Below are positions 52,877 to 62,586 of a DNA stretch of 64,000 nucleotides, piece by piece. The notes under the pieces were generated by a model. It did no database searches. It saw only the letters and a list, made by a program, of their open reading frames with translations, and was not told the origin of the DNA. The DNA lies in NCBI RefSeq assembly GCF_000758305.1, contig NZ_CP009458.1, positions 2,976,001 to 3,040,000 on the forward strand, read 5' to 3'. The translations under genes were made by a program, and so were the position numbers. This DNA comes from Cedecea neteri. GTDB taxonomy: Bacteria; Pseudomonadota; Gammaproteobacteria; Enterobacterales; Enterobacteriaceae. Each line of letters starts with the position of its first letter. The first letter of the stretch is position 1.

Positions 52877-54097
52877 ATGTCGCAGTCAATTACACGCCAA
52901 CATTTCGACGAATGGATGATGCCGGTTTATGCCCCTGCGCCTTTTATTCCGGTTCGCGGCGAGGGTTCCACCCTGTGGGATCAGCAGGGAAAAGACTACA
53001 TCGACTTTGCCGGTGGCATCGCGGTTAACGCCCTGGGACATGCTCACCCTGAAATGCGCAAAGCGCTGGAGGAGCAGGCGGCAAAATTCTGGCATACCGG
53101 CAATGGCTACACCAACGAGCCGGTATTGAAGCTGGCGAAGCAACTCATCGACGCAACCTTTGCGGAGAAAGTGTTCTTCTGTAACTCAGGGGCCGAGGCT
53201 AACGAAGCGGCGCTGAAGCTGGCGCGTAAATATGCTCATGATAATTTTGGCGCGCAGAAAAGCGGCATCGTAGCGTTCAAGAATGCGTTCCATGGCCGCA
53301 CGCTGTTTACCGTCACGGCCGGTGGTCAGCCCGCTTATTCTCAAGATTTTGCGCCTCTGCCGCCGCAGATTAACCACGCGGTGTTTAACGATTTGCAGTC
53401 TGCCCGTGAACTGATTAACGACGAAACCTGTGCGGTGATCGTCGAACCTATGCAGGGTGAAGGTGGGGTTGTCCCAGCGACGCCAGAGTTCCTTCAGGGG
53501 CTGCGCGAACTTTGCGACAAACATAACGCAGTACTGATTTTTGACGAGGTACAAACCGGCGTGGGCCGCACTGGCTCGCTGTATGCCTACATGCATTATG
53601 GCGTGACGCCGGACGTGCTCTCAACGGCCAAAGCGCTGGGCGGTGGCTTCCCGATTGGCGCGCTGCTGACTACCGATCGCTTTGCCAAAGTGATGGTGGT
53701 TGGTACCCACGGCACTACCTACGGCGGAAACCCACTGGCATCTGCGGTGGCTGGGCGCGTACTGGAAATCATTAATACGCCTGAGGTGCTCAGCGGCGTG
53801 AAGCAGCGCCACGACTGGTTTGTTGAGCGCCTGAACCACATTAACCAGAAGCACCAGCTGTTCAGCGAAGTGCGCGGCTTAGGGCTGCTGATTGGCTGTG
53901 CGCTGCGCCCTGAACATGCCGGTAAAGCGAAACTTATTCTGCAGGCTGCCGCGCAGGAAGGCCTGATGATGCTGATTGCCGGGGCTAACGTGCTGCGTTT
54001 TGCCCCTGCGCTCATCGTCAGCGAAGCGGAAGTTCAGCTGGGCCTGGATCGCTTCGAGCGCGCCTGCGAACGCTTCCTCGCGGGAGTTTCATCATGA
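52877..54097 (+). CDS. astC: Succinylornithine transaminase AstC
   Basis: 406 residues, as in E. coli. PLP binding is shown by the Lys of STAKALGGGFPIG (near residue 252) and the aspartate of IFDEVQTGVGRTG. It acts in step 3 of the arginine succinyltransferase pathway, converting succinylornithine to the semialdehyde. GAGGGG lies seven bases before the ATG. It overlaps astA by four bases. Confidence 0.98.
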   Translation: MSQSITRQHFDEWMMPVYAPAPFIPVRGEGSTLWDQQGKDYIDFAGGIAVNALGHAHPEMRKALEEQAAKFWHTGNGYTNEPVLKLAKQLIDATFAEKVFFCNSGAEANEAALKLARKYAHDNFGAQKSGIVAFKNAFHGRTLFTVTAGGQPAYSQDFAPLPPQINHAVFNDLQSARELINDETCAVIVEPMQGEGGVVPATPEFLQGLRELCDKHNAVLIFDEVQTGVGRTGSLYAYMHYGVTPDVLSTAKALGGGFPIGALLTTDRFAKVMVVGTHGTTYGGNPLASAVAGRVLEIINTPEVLSGVKQRHDWFVERLNHINQKHQLFSEVRGLGLLIGCALRPEHAGKAKLILQAAAQEGLMMLIAGANVLRFAPALIVSEAEVQLGLDRFERACERFLAGVSS

Positions 54098-55128
54098 TGG
54101 TAATCCGCCCGATTGAACGAGGAGATCTGCCAGGCCTGCTTAAGCTTGCCGGGAAAACCGGCGGCGGGCTGACCTCGCTCCCCGCCGATGAAAAAACGCT
54201 GGCCGACCGAATCGAACGCTCGCTGCAGACCTGGCAGGGCGGGCTGCCGAAGGGCGATCAGGGCTATGTTTTTGTGCTGGAAGATACCAGCAGCGGCCAG
54301 ATGGTGGGAATTTGCGCCATTGAGGTGGCCGTGGGCCTGAACGATCCCTGGTACAACTACCGGGTCGGGACGCTGGTTCATGCCTCCAAAGAGTTGAATA
54401 TCTACAACGCGCTGCCGACGCTTTTTCTCACCCACGACCACACCGGGGCAAGCGAGCTTTGCACGCTGTTCCTTGACCCTGCCTGGCGTAAAGAGGGCAA
54501 CGGGTATCTGTTATCCAAGTCTCGTTTCCTGTTTATGGCGGCCTTCCGCGAGCGGTTCAACGACAAAGTGGTTGCCGAGATGCGCGGGGTAATCGATGAA
54601 CACGGGCATTCACCGTTCTGGGAAAGCCTTGGGAATCGCTTCTTCTCTATGGAGTTTGCCCGTGCAGACTACTTATGCGGCACCGGGCAGAAAGCTTTTA
54701 TTGCCGAGCTGATGCCAAAACACCCGATTTATACCGACTTCCTGTCCAAAGAGGCGCAGGCGGTTATCGGCCAGGTGCATCCGCAAACGGCGCCAGCGCG
54801 TACCGTGCTTGAAGCCGAAGGATTCCGCTATCGTAATTATGTCGACATCTTCGACGGCGGCCCTACGCTGGAGTGTGATATCGACCGCGTGCGGGCGATC
54901 CGCAAGAGCCGCCTGCAAACCGTCGCTGTCGGCCAGCCCGCGACCGACGAACTGCCCGTTTGCCTGGTCGCCAACGAAAATTACCACCAGTTCCGCGTGA
55001 TGCTGATCAATGCCGATCCCAAAGGCGATAAACTGGTTATTGATGCTGCAACTGCCGACGCGCTGAAGTGCGCCAGCGGCGATACCGTGCGCGTGGTGCG
55101 CCTGTGCCCCGAGGAGAAAAAAGTATGA
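54094..55128 (+). CDS. astA: Arginine N-succinyltransferase AstA
   Basis: 344 residues with the family patterns KTGGGLTSLP, SELCTLFLDPAWR and GHSPFWESLG. The first enzyme of the pathway, moving succinyl from succinyl-CoA to arginine. ATGA overlaps with astC and astD. Confidence 0.97.
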   Translation: MMVIRPIERGDLPGLLKLAGKTGGGLTSLPADEKTLADRIERSLQTWQGGLPKGDQGYVFVLEDTSSGQMVGICAIEVAVGLNDPWYNYRVGTLVHASKELNIYNALPTLFLTHDHTGASELCTLFLDPAWRKEGNGYLLSKSRFLFMAAFRERFNDKVVAEMRGVIDEHGHSPFWESLGNRFFSMEFARADYLCGTGQKAFIAELMPKHPIYTDFLSKEAQAVIGQVHPQTAPARTVLEAEGFRYRNYVDIFDGGPTLECDIDRVRAIRKSRLQTVAVGQPATDELPVCLVANENYHQFRVMLINADPKGDKLVIDAATADALKCASGDTVRVVRLCPEEKKV

Positions 55129-56603
55129 CTAACTGGATCAACGGACAATGGGTGCCGGGCCGTGGCGAAGCGCTGTTAAAACATAACCCGGTGAGTGGCT
55201 CGCTGCTGTGGGAAGGGCTGGTGGCGGATAAAGCGCAGGTAGAAGAAGCCTGTCGTGCGGCTCGCTCGGCGTTTCCTGCCTGGGCGAAACGCCCGTTTAC
55301 GGAACGTCAGGAGATTGTGGAGCGTTTTGCCGGCCTGCTTGAGGCGAATAAAACTGCGCTCGCTGAAACGATTGCTCAGGAAACCGGTAAACCTCGCTGG
55401 GAAGCGGCTACCGAAGTGACCGCGATGGTCAATAAGATTGCCATTTCTATTAAGTCTTACCACACCAGAACGGGCGAAACGCACACCGCGATGCCGGACG
55501 GAGCGGCGACTTTACGCCATCGTCCTCATGGCGTGCTGGCGGTCTTTGGCCCTTACAACTTCCCGGGTCATTTGCCCAACGGCCATATCGTGCCGGGACT
55601 GCTGGCCGGTAATTCCCTGGTGTTTAAACCGAGTGAGTTGACGCCACGCACTGGTGAGCAGGTGATGAAGCTTTGGGAAGAGGCCGGCATCCCTGCTGGC
55701 GTCCTGAATCTTGTGCAGGGCGGGCGCGAAACCGGCGAGGCGCTGTCTAATCAGCCGGAGCTTGATGGGCTTCTGTTTACCGGCAGCGCGGGCACCGGCT
55801 ACCACCTTCACCGTCAGTTTGCCGGGCAGCCGGAGAAGATCCTCGCCCTGGAAATGGGCGGCAACAACCCGCTTATCGTCGAAGATCCGCAGGATATCGA
55901 CGGAGCCGTGCACGTGGCTATCCAGTCAGCGTTTATCACCGCCGGGCAGCGCTGTACCTGCGCCCGCCGTCTGCTGGTGAAGCAGGGCGAGCAGGGGGAT
56001 GCGTTTATTCGTCGTCTGGTTGAGGTTTCTGCCCGGCTGCAGCCCGGAGAGTGGGACGCTATGCCACAGCCGTTTATCGGCGGGTTGATTTCGGTGCAGG
56101 CGGCTGAACGGGTGCTGACCGCGTTCCAGGCCCACGTTGCGCGCGGTGGTAAACCGCTGCTTGAGCCAAAAATGATTCGGCCAGGCACCTCTTTACTGAC
56201 GCCGGGCATCGTTGAACTCAGCGGCGTGGCAAACGTGCCGGATGAAGAAGTTTTTGGCCCGCTGCTGGCGATTTACCGCTATGACAGCTTTGACGATGCG
56301 ATTCGGATGGCGAATGACACGCGCTATGGCCTGGCGAGCGGGCTGATTTCACCGTCCCGCGAACAGTTTGACCAGCTTTTACTGGAAGCCAGAGCCGGGA
56401 TTGTGAACTGGAATAAACCGCTGACCGGGGCTGCCAGCACCGCGCCATTCGGCGGCGTGGGCGCTTCAGGTAACCACCGCGCCAGCGCCTGGTATGCGGC
56501 GGATTACTGCGCCTGGCCGATGGCTTCGCTGGAAAGTACGAGCTTCGCGCTACCGCCAACCCTGAGCCCAGGGCTCGATTTCAGCCGCGAGGAACAGCCA
56601 TGA
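55125..56603 (+). CDS. astD: Succinylglutamate semialdehyde dehydrogenase AstD
   Basis: 492 residues as in E. coli, from MTNWINGQWVPG. Aldehyde dehydrogenase motifs: FTGSAGTG for NAD, LEMGGNNP with the general-base Glu, and GQRCTCARR with the catalytic Cys. It oxidises the semialdehyde to succinylglutamate. The start overlaps the astA stop (ATGA). Confidence 0.97.
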   Translation: MTNWINGQWVPGRGEALLKHNPVSGSLLWEGLVADKAQVEEACRAARSAFPAWAKRPFTERQEIVERFAGLLEANKTALAETIAQETGKPRWEAATEVTAMVNKIAISIKSYHTRTGETHTAMPDGAATLRHRPHGVLAVFGPYNFPGHLPNGHIVPGLLAGNSLVFKPSELTPRTGEQVMKLWEEAGIPAGVLNLVQGGRETGEALSNQPELDGLLFTGSAGTGYHLHRQFAGQPEKILALEMGGNNPLIVEDPQDIDGAVHVAIQSAFITAGQRCTCARRLLVKQGEQGDAFIRRLVEVSARLQPGEWDAMPQPFIGGLISVQAAERVLTAFQAHVARGGKPLLEPKMIRPGTSLLTPGIVELSGVANVPDEEVFGPLLAIYRYDSFDDAIRMANDTRYGLASGLISPSREQFDQLLLEARAGIVNWNKPLTGAASTAPFGGVGASGNHRASAWYAADYCAWPMASLESTSFALPPTLSPGLDFSREEQP

Positions 56604-57931
56604 AGCGTGCGCGTGAGGCCAACTTCGACGGACTGGTGGGGCTGACCCACCATTACGCCGGGCTGTCGTTTGGCAATGAAGCCTCGACGAAGCACCAGTT
56701 CCGCGTGTCTAACCCGAAGCTGGCGGCAAAACAGGGGCTGCTGAAAATGAAAGCGCTGGCGGACGCGGGTTATCCGCAGGGTGTGATTGCTCCACAGGAG
56801 CGTCCGAATATCAGTGTGCTGCGTCAGATAGGCTTTAGCGGCAGCGACGAGCAGGTTGTTGAGCGCGCGGCTCGTCAGGCTCCTCAGTTGCTGTCCGCCG
56901 CCAGCTCGGCGTCTTCGATGTGGGTGGCCAATGCGGCGACGGTATCACCGTCAGCCGATACGCTGGACGGCAAAGTGCATCTCACCGTCGCCAACCTGAA
57001 CAATAAATTCCACCGAGCCAGTGAAGCACCGACGACGGAAAACGTGCTGCGGGCGATGTTCCGGGATACCGGGCGTTTTGCCGTGCACGGCGCGCTGCCG
57101 CAGGTAGCTCTGTTTGGTGACGAAGGCGCCGCCAACCATAACCGTTTAGGCGGCGAATATGGCGAGCAGGGCGTGCAGCTGTTTGTTTATGGCCGCGAAG
57201 ACTCGAAAAGCGGGCAGGCTCCGGCCCGCTATCCCGCTCGTCAGACGCTGGAGGCCAGCCAGGCCGTGGCGCGTTTGAATCAGGTACGTTCTGAGCAGGT
57301 TATCTTCGCTCAGCAAAACCCGGCGGTGATCGATCAGGGCGTTTTTCATAACGATGTTATCGCGGTCTCTAACCGCGAGGTGCTGTTCTGCCATCAGCAT
57401 GCGTTTGTGGATCAACAAGGGCTTTATCAGCGTCTGCGCGAAAAAGTGCCTGGCTTTACGGCCCTGGAAGTCCCGGACGATTTGGTTTCGGTTGCTGATG
57501 CGGTTTCGACCTATCTGTTTAACAGCCAGCTGCTGAGTCGCGCCGACGGCGGCATGACGCTCGTGCTGCCGGAAGAGTCTCGCCAGCATCCAGGCGTCTG
57601 GCGCTACCTTAACCAGCTGCTGGAGGCGGATAACCCTGTCCGTGAGCTGCAGGTGTTCGATCTGCGGGAAAGTATGGCTAATGGCGGTGGTCCGGCGTGT
57701 TTGCGCCTGAGGGTAGTACTGACGGACGAGGAGCTTAAAGCTGTTAATCCGGCGGTGATGATGAACGACACGCTGTTTATGACGCTCAATGGCTGGGTTG
57801 ATCGCTGGTACCGAGACCGTTTAACCCAGGCTGATTTAGCCGACCCGCAGCTGTTGCGCGAGGGACGCGAAGCGCTGGATGAACTGACGCGCATTCTGGA
57901 TTTAGGTTCCGTGTACCCGTTCCAGCAATAG
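56600..57931 (+). CDS. astB: Succinylarginine dihydrolase AstB
   Basis: 443 residues (E. coli 447) with the N-terminal FDGLVGLTHHYAGLSFGNEA and the C-terminal catalytic region GGGPACLRLRVVL, where Cys is the nucleophile. It releases two ammonia and CO2 from succinylarginine, the nitrogen-yielding step. Confidence 0.97.
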   Translation: MKRAREANFDGLVGLTHHYAGLSFGNEASTKHQFRVSNPKLAAKQGLLKMKALADAGYPQGVIAPQERPNISVLRQIGFSGSDEQVVERAARQAPQLLSAASSASSMWVANAATVSPSADTLDGKVHLTVANLNNKFHRASEAPTTENVLRAMFRDTGRFAVHGALPQVALFGDEGAANHNRLGGEYGEQGVQLFVYGREDSKSGQAPARYPARQTLEASQAVARLNQVRSEQVIFAQQNPAVIDQGVFHNDVIAVSNREVLFCHQHAFVDQQGLYQRLREKVPGFTALEVPDDLVSVADAVSTYLFNSQLLSRADGGMTLVLPEESRQHPGVWRYLNQLLEADNPVRELQVFDLRESMANGGGPACLRLRVVLTDEELKAVNPAVMMNDTLFMTLNGWVDRWYRDRLTQADLADPQLLREGREALDELTRILDLGSVYPFQQ

Positions 57932-57941
57932 GGGAGAAAGC

Positions 57942-58907
57942 ATGATTGATTTTCTGTTGCATACGTTGGCTGGCAAGGCACCTGAACAAACCTCCGGAGA
58001 GAATGCTCACCTCAGCTGGCGCTGGTGGGACGAAGGTATTCTGACGTTGACGCCACATGAGACGTCGGGGAAAGCCCTGGTCATATCGGCCGGGATCCAC
58101 GGCAACGAAACCGCCCCGGTGGAGATCCTTGGCCAGTTGACCAACAGCTTGATCGCGGGACAGCTTCCGCTGCAGTGGCGTACGATGATTATTCTGGGCA
58201 ACCCGGCGGCGCTGCGCGTGGATAAGCGTTATACCCATAGTGACATGAACCGCATGTTTGGCGGGCGCTGGCAGCAGTTTCCTGAAAGCGTGGAAACCCA
58301 ACGTGCGGCCAGGCTTGAACATGCCCTCGAGCAATTCTGGTCGCGAAGCGAGGAACAAACCCGCTGGCATCTGGATATGCATACCGCCATTCGTGGCTCT
58401 TATCATCCCCGGTTTGGTGTGCTTCCGGCGAGGCCGCTGCCTTATAGCGAGAGCTTTTTAACCTGGCTGGGCTGCGCCGGGCTGCAGGCGCTGGTGTTTC
58501 ACCAAAAGCCCGGCGGCACCTTTAGCCATTTCAGCAGCGAGCATTTTGGGGCGTTGAGCTGCACGCTGGAGCTGGGAAAAGCCAGGCCGTTTGGGCAGAA
58601 CGATCTTGGTCAGTTCGCGGTAACAAAAGAAGCCATCTCCGCGTTGTTAAGCGGGGCAGAGCCGCCAGACATGGAGGCTGAGCCGTTGCGTTACCGCGTT
58701 GCGCAGCAAATCACCCGACAGTCAGATAAATTTGTGCTGCACATGTCCGGCCAAACGCAGAACTTTACCGCGTTTTCAAAGGGCACGTTGCTGGCTGAAG
58801 ATGGCGAAAAGCGTTATGTCGTTGCCGGTGAAAAAGAGTACGTTTTATTCCCCAACCCGGATGTGGCGCTGGGCCTGAGAGCGGGCTTAATGTTGGAAGT
58901 AATTTGA
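57942..58907 (+). CDS. astE: Succinylglutamate desuccinylase AstE
   Basis: 321 residues (E. coli 322) of the zinc aspartoacylase group. Zinc ligands are in SAGIHGNETAP and DMHTAIRGS; the catalytic Glu is in CTLELGKARPFG. It releases glutamate and succinate, the last step. Eleven bases after astB. Confidence 0.97.
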   Translation: MIDFLLHTLAGKAPEQTSGENAHLSWRWWDEGILTLTPHETSGKALVISAGIHGNETAPVEILGQLTNSLIAGQLPLQWRTMIILGNPAALRVDKRYTHSDMNRMFGGRWQQFPESVETQRAARLEHALEQFWSRSEEQTRWHLDMHTAIRGSYHPRFGVLPARPLPYSESFLTWLGCAGLQALVFHQKPGGTFSHFSSEHFGALSCTLELGKARPFGQNDLGQFAVTKEAISALLSGAEPPDMEAEPLRYRVAQQITRQSDKFVLHMSGQTQNFTAFSKGTLLAEDGEKRYVVAGEKEYVLFPNPDVALGLRAGLMLEVI

Positions 58908-59005
58908 ACTTTAAGCAGCTCTGAATAATTGAGCTGCTTAATCATTTCGTGTTGTGCATTTATTTACGGATAATTCCTGGGTACAGGGTTTATTCATCAG
59001 GTTGA

Positions 59006-59203
59006 TTGCTGTACACTCTTCATATTGTCTTTATAATCATCGTGTTGTTATATTTCGTTGCATTATTTCCCGCCTTAATCCTTATTTTCTTCATAATTGA
59101 TGCATTCTTGTTTTATACCCTTTCAATGATTTACGGATGCCACCGTCTCCTTGACGATAAGACTCGTAAACTCATTCTCGTCAACACGACATCGTCGTTT
59201 TAA
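59006..59203 (+). CDS. Possible small hydrophobic protein (65 aa)
   Basis: A continuous frame with a strongly hydrophobic N-terminal 45 residues and a polar end (DDKTRKLILVNTTSSF). The only early start is TTG with a weak AGG ahead. The pattern is that of a real short membrane protein, but it could be chance in AT-rich DNA between astE and spy. Confidence 0.35.
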   Translation: MLYTLHIVFIIIVLLYFVALFPALILIFFIIDAFLFYTLSMIYGCHRLLDDKTRKLILVNTTSSF

Positions 59204-59241
59204 GCGAGTCGTCAATTTAATGAAAAGAGAAGGTTAAAAAT

Positions 59242-59727
59242 ATGCGTAAATTAACTGCACTGTTCGTCGCTTCTACTCTGGCTCTGGGCGCCGCTAACCT
59301 GGCCCATGCTGCCGATGCAACTCCGGCTGCGGCTCCACAAACCGATGCTCCGATGATGCACAATAAAATGATGCGCGGCCCGATGCACGACATGATGTTC
59401 AAAGACCTGAACCTGACTGATGCGCAGAAACAGCAAATTAAAGACATTATGAAAGAACAGCGCGGCAAGATGCAGCGTCCATCCGTTGACGAACGCCGCG
59501 CCATGCACGACGTGATTGCCAGCGACAGTTTCGACCAGGCCAAAGCACAGGCGCAGGTCGATAAAATGGCAGAGCAGAATAAAACGCGCATGCTGGCGCA
59601 TCTGCAAACCCAGAACAAAATCTACAACATCCTGACCCCGGATCAGAAAAAACAGTTTAATGCGAATTTTGAGAAGCGTCTGACAGAACGTCCCGGGCAT
59701 GAAGGTAAAATGCCAGCTGCTCAGTAA
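59242..59727 (+). CDS. spy: Spy, periplasmic ATP-independent chaperone
   Basis: 161 residues: signal peptide to AHA-A (residue 24), a Met-rich segment, then the CpxP/Spy fold with the two repeats LTDAQKQQIKDIM and LTPDQKKQFNANF. It forms a cradle-shaped dimer that protects unfolding proteins; in E. coli it is induced by BaeSR and CpxAR. Confidence 0.96.
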   Translation: MRKLTALFVASTLALGAANLAHAADATPAAAPQTDAPMMHNKMMRGPMHDMMFKDLNLTDAQKQQIKDIMKEQRGKMQRPSVDERRAMHDVIASDSFDQAKAQAQVDKMAEQNKTRMLAHLQTQNKIYNILTPDQKKQFNANFEKRLTERPGHEGKMPAAQ

Positions 59728-59747
59728 GTCTGAGCAACTAAATTAAG

Positions 59748-59805
59748 ACCGCCGGTCTTGTTCACAATAGCGAGGTACGCTGTGAACAGGGCCGGCGGTT
59801 TTCTC
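59748..59805 (+). terminator. spy terminator
   Basis: ACCGCCGG near 59750 pairs with CCGGCGGT near 59793 across an inner TTGTTCACA/TGTGAACA hairpin, followed by TTTTCTCGTTT. Confidence 0.75.
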
Positions 59806-60203
59806 GTTTAATCTTGTCACTCCGCGATTTTTCCCTATGTTTGACTCAAATAATACCGCCTCGTGACAATCACTATGGCGGGGAAAGCCATTTTAAACAC
59901 CCAATTTCAGCAACTTACATTCAAAATTGCAGCTCACTCCGCAGATTTTATCGCCCGATATTGAGGGTGATAAATTTACTTTGCTTCCCGACAAAAAAGC
60001 CGCTAAATCATTGTCACAAAAATAGAACCAGGGCTACAGCAACCGGCTTCGGCTGCCGATAACACTGGCGTCAGGCAAAGATCTGACGAACAAAACAGAG
60101 AACTGATGAGCAGGCCGCCGGGGCGGAGATCTTCCTTTGGGGGCGCTCAATTTAAAGAGCAAATGCCAGGGTGCACGGATGCCGTGCGTCCTCAGGAGTG
60201 GTG
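59806..60203. other. spy-ves intergenic region
   Basis: About 400 bases in which I see no credible gene; open frames here lack ribosome-binding sites and coding-type codon use. The end holds AGGAG just before the ves start. Confidence 0.5.
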
Positions 60204-60749
60204 ATGGAATTCTTTGATATACGAAAGGTGCCGGTTAACCTCTGGCGCAACGGCGCCGGGGAAACGCGAGAAATATGCTGTTTTCCGCCCGCGACGCGTG
60301 ACTTCAACTGGCGCGCCAGCATCGCCTCTTTGGCTCACAACGGCGAGTTTCCCGTCTTTCCGCAGGTTGACCGGGTGATGACTCTGCTGGAGGGGAGTGA
60401 GGTCGTTCTGGACGGCGGAAAGGCGTTCAGGCATACGCTTAAACGCCATCAGCCTTTTACTTTTGCTGGCGAACAGCCCGTAAAAGCTGAACTGACCCGC
60501 GGTATGTCGATGGATTTTAACGTCATGACGCGCCGGGACCGATGTCGGGCCCAGGTGCGGGTGGCGGACAGAACCTTTACCACTTTTGGTACCCGGGGCG
60601 GCGTTGTTTATGTCCTGAGTGGGGAGTGGCAGTTGGAAGATAAGCTGCTGTCACCGGACCAGGGCGCCTGGTGGCAGGAAGGGAGCCATACGCTGCGGTT
60701 GCTAAAAAACGAAGGCCAGCTGCTGTTCAGCGAAATTACCTATTTGTAG
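60204..60749 (+). CDS. ves: Ves, HutD-family cupin protein
   Basis: 181 residues (E. coli Ves 191). Motifs NLWRNGAGETREIC, FNWRASIASL and TFTTFGTRGGVVYVLSG define the Ves/HutD cupin family. Its function is not settled. The ATG at 60204 has AGGAG seven bases ahead. Lying just before hutH, with the HutD link, it may have a part in histidine use here, though E. coli has ves without hut genes. Confidence 0.92.
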   Translation: MEFFDIRKVPVNLWRNGAGETREICCFPPATRDFNWRASIASLAHNGEFPVFPQVDRVMTLLEGSEVVLDGGKAFRHTLKRHQPFTFAGEQPVKAELTRGMSMDFNVMTRRDRCRAQVRVADRTFTTFGTRGGVVYVLSGEWQLEDKLLSPDQGAWWQEGSHTLRLLKNEGQLLFSEITYL

Positions 60750-60963
60750 ACTGAATGCCCGGGTAACGACCGGGCAATCCACTATCTTTCTGCTGGTTAT
60801 CCTCAGAAACGGCTGTTTTGTTGCGGTTTCGCTCTCCATTTCCCCTCCATGTAAACGTCCTGCAGCATCCCGTGCTGGATAAATTTCACAAGCGCGATCC
60901 GGCTCACCGTTCGATAAAAAAGTCCTATGACCCGCTGGCGGAATATTTGGTTTATTAGTTAAG

Positions 60964-60975
60964 TTGTATATACAA
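60964..60975. promoter_or_regulatory. HutC-type operator
   Basis: The perfect palindrome TTGTATATACAA lies 37 bases before the hutH start and matches the known HutC repressor site. HutC binds it until urocanate releases it. It overlaps a likely -10 region. Confidence 0.7.
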
Positions 60976-61011
60976 ATATAGACAAAAACCCGATGCAAAC
61001 AGGATGCTGAC

Positions 61012-62556
61012 ATGTCAACGCAAAAGAAGCTATGCAGTCTCACTCCAGGTTCCGTTTCACTGGCCACTCTGCGCGAGATCTATCACGGAAACGTGCTGCT
61101 CAGGCTTGACCCCGGTGCGGTTGCCGCCGTTGAGCGTGCGCTCGGCACGGTAGAGGCTATTGTTGCCCATGGCGACGTGGTTTACGGTATTAACACCGGT
61201 TTTGGCAAGCTGGCACAAACCACCATTGCTACCGATCACCTGGCCGAACTTCAGCGTAACCTGGTGCTTTCTCACAGCGTGGGGCTTGGGGAAGCGCTGC
61301 CGGATGATGTGGTCCGGCTAGTGATGGCCAGTAAAATTATCAGCCTGTCACGCGGGCATTCGGGCGTTCGCCTGCTGGTGATCGACAGCCTGATTGCGCT
61401 GTTCAACTCGGGCGTAATGCCGGTGATCCCGGAGAAAGGCTCGGTGGGGGCATCCGGCGATCTGGCTCCGCTGGCGCACCTGTCGCTGATGTTGCTCGGG
61501 GAAGGGAATGTCAGGGTTAACGGCGAACAGATCCCTGCCGTTGAAGGTTTGAAGCTGGCAGGCGTTAAGCCGCTAGTGTTGGGGCCAAAAGAAGGTCTGG
61601 CGCTGCTCAATGGCACTCAGGTTTCGACGGCGCTTGCGCTGCGAGGGCTGTTTGAGGGCGAGAAGGTGTTCGCCGCCGGGCTGGTGGCTGGAGCTTTGTC
61701 GCTGGAGGCTATCAAAGGCTCAGTGAAACCGTTCGATGCGCGTATCCATCTGGCTCGTGGCCAGGCGGGACAGATTGATGTGGCTGCGGCGGTCACTTCG
61801 CTTCTGGCCGACAGTAAAATTGTTGATTCTCACGCCCACTGCGGCCGTGTACAGGATCCTTATTCCATTCGCTGCGTGCCGCAGGTGATGGGCGCGTGCC
61901 TGGATAACCTGCGTCATGCCGCGCGTGTGCTGCAGATTGAGGCTAATGCTGCCTCCGACAATCCACTGGTGTTCAGTGACACCGGGGAAGTGATTTCAGG
62001 CGGGAACTTCCACGCGGAGCCGGTTGCCTTTGCCGCCGATATTATCGCGCTGGCAGTGGCGGAAATTGGGGCGATTTCGGAGCGTCGTCTGGCATTGCTG
62101 CTGGATACCGGACTTTCTGGCCTGCCGCCGTTCCTCGTGAAAGAGGGCGGGATTAACTCCGGCTTTATGATTGCGCAGGTCACCGCCGCCGCGCTGGCCT
62201 CGGAGAATAAATCGCTCGCCCATCCGGGCAGCGTCGACAGTCTGCCAACGTCTGCGAATCAGGAAGACCATGTTTCGATGGCGACCTATGCGGCTCGTCG
62301 TCTGGGATCCATGTGCTTTAACACTGCGGCAGTGGTGGGGATTGAGGCGATGGCTGCTGCTCAGGGCATTGAATTTCACCGGCCGTTGCGGAGCTCGCCG
62401 CTGCTTGAAAAGGTCTTCGGAGATATTCGCGAGCGCGTGGCATTCCTGGAAAAAGACCGTCTGCTGGCACCGGATATCGAGCAAATGCGCCTCTGGGGCT
62501 GCAGCGACGGTTGGCCGGAGGCTATCATGAAGCTTCTGCCTTCATCGGCGGCATAG
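61012..62556 (+). CDS. hutH: Histidine ammonia-lyase
   Basis: 514 residues. The self-forming MIO cofactor comes from Ala147-Ser148-Gly149 in GSVGASGDLAPL; YGINTGFG near residue 58 and the later Glu-rich QEDHVSM complete the active site. It converts histidine to urocanate and ammonia. It normally shares an operon with hutU; here cho follows convergently and ves precedes, so hutH is alone, and no other hut gene is in the window. Confidence 0.97.
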   Translation: MSTQKKLCSLTPGSVSLATLREIYHGNVLLRLDPGAVAAVERALGTVEAIVAHGDVVYGINTGFGKLAQTTIATDHLAELQRNLVLSHSVGLGEALPDDVVRLVMASKIISLSRGHSGVRLLVIDSLIALFNSGVMPVIPEKGSVGASGDLAPLAHLSLMLLGEGNVRVNGEQIPAVEGLKLAGVKPLVLGPKEGLALLNGTQVSTALALRGLFEGEKVFAAGLVAGALSLEAIKGSVKPFDARIHLARGQAGQIDVAAAVTSLLADSKIVDSHAHCGRVQDPYSIRCVPQVMGACLDNLRHAARVLQIEANAASDNPLVFSDTGEVISGGNFHAEPVAFAADIIALAVAEIGAISERRLALLLDTGLSGLPPFLVKEGGINSGFMIAQVTAAALASENKSLAHPGSVDSLPTSANQEDHVSMATYAARRLGSMCFNTAAVVGIEAMAAAQGIEFHRPLRSSPLLEKVFGDIRERVAFLEKDRLLAPDIEQMRLWGCSDGWPEAIMKLLPSSAA

Positions 62557-62586
62557 CCCTTTCAGACTCCTCTCTTTGAGGGGAGT

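Noticed and set aside
59814..60062. An open frame of 82 codons after spy
   Set aside because: No ribosome-binding site, no plausible domain, and a composition typical of non-coding DNA.
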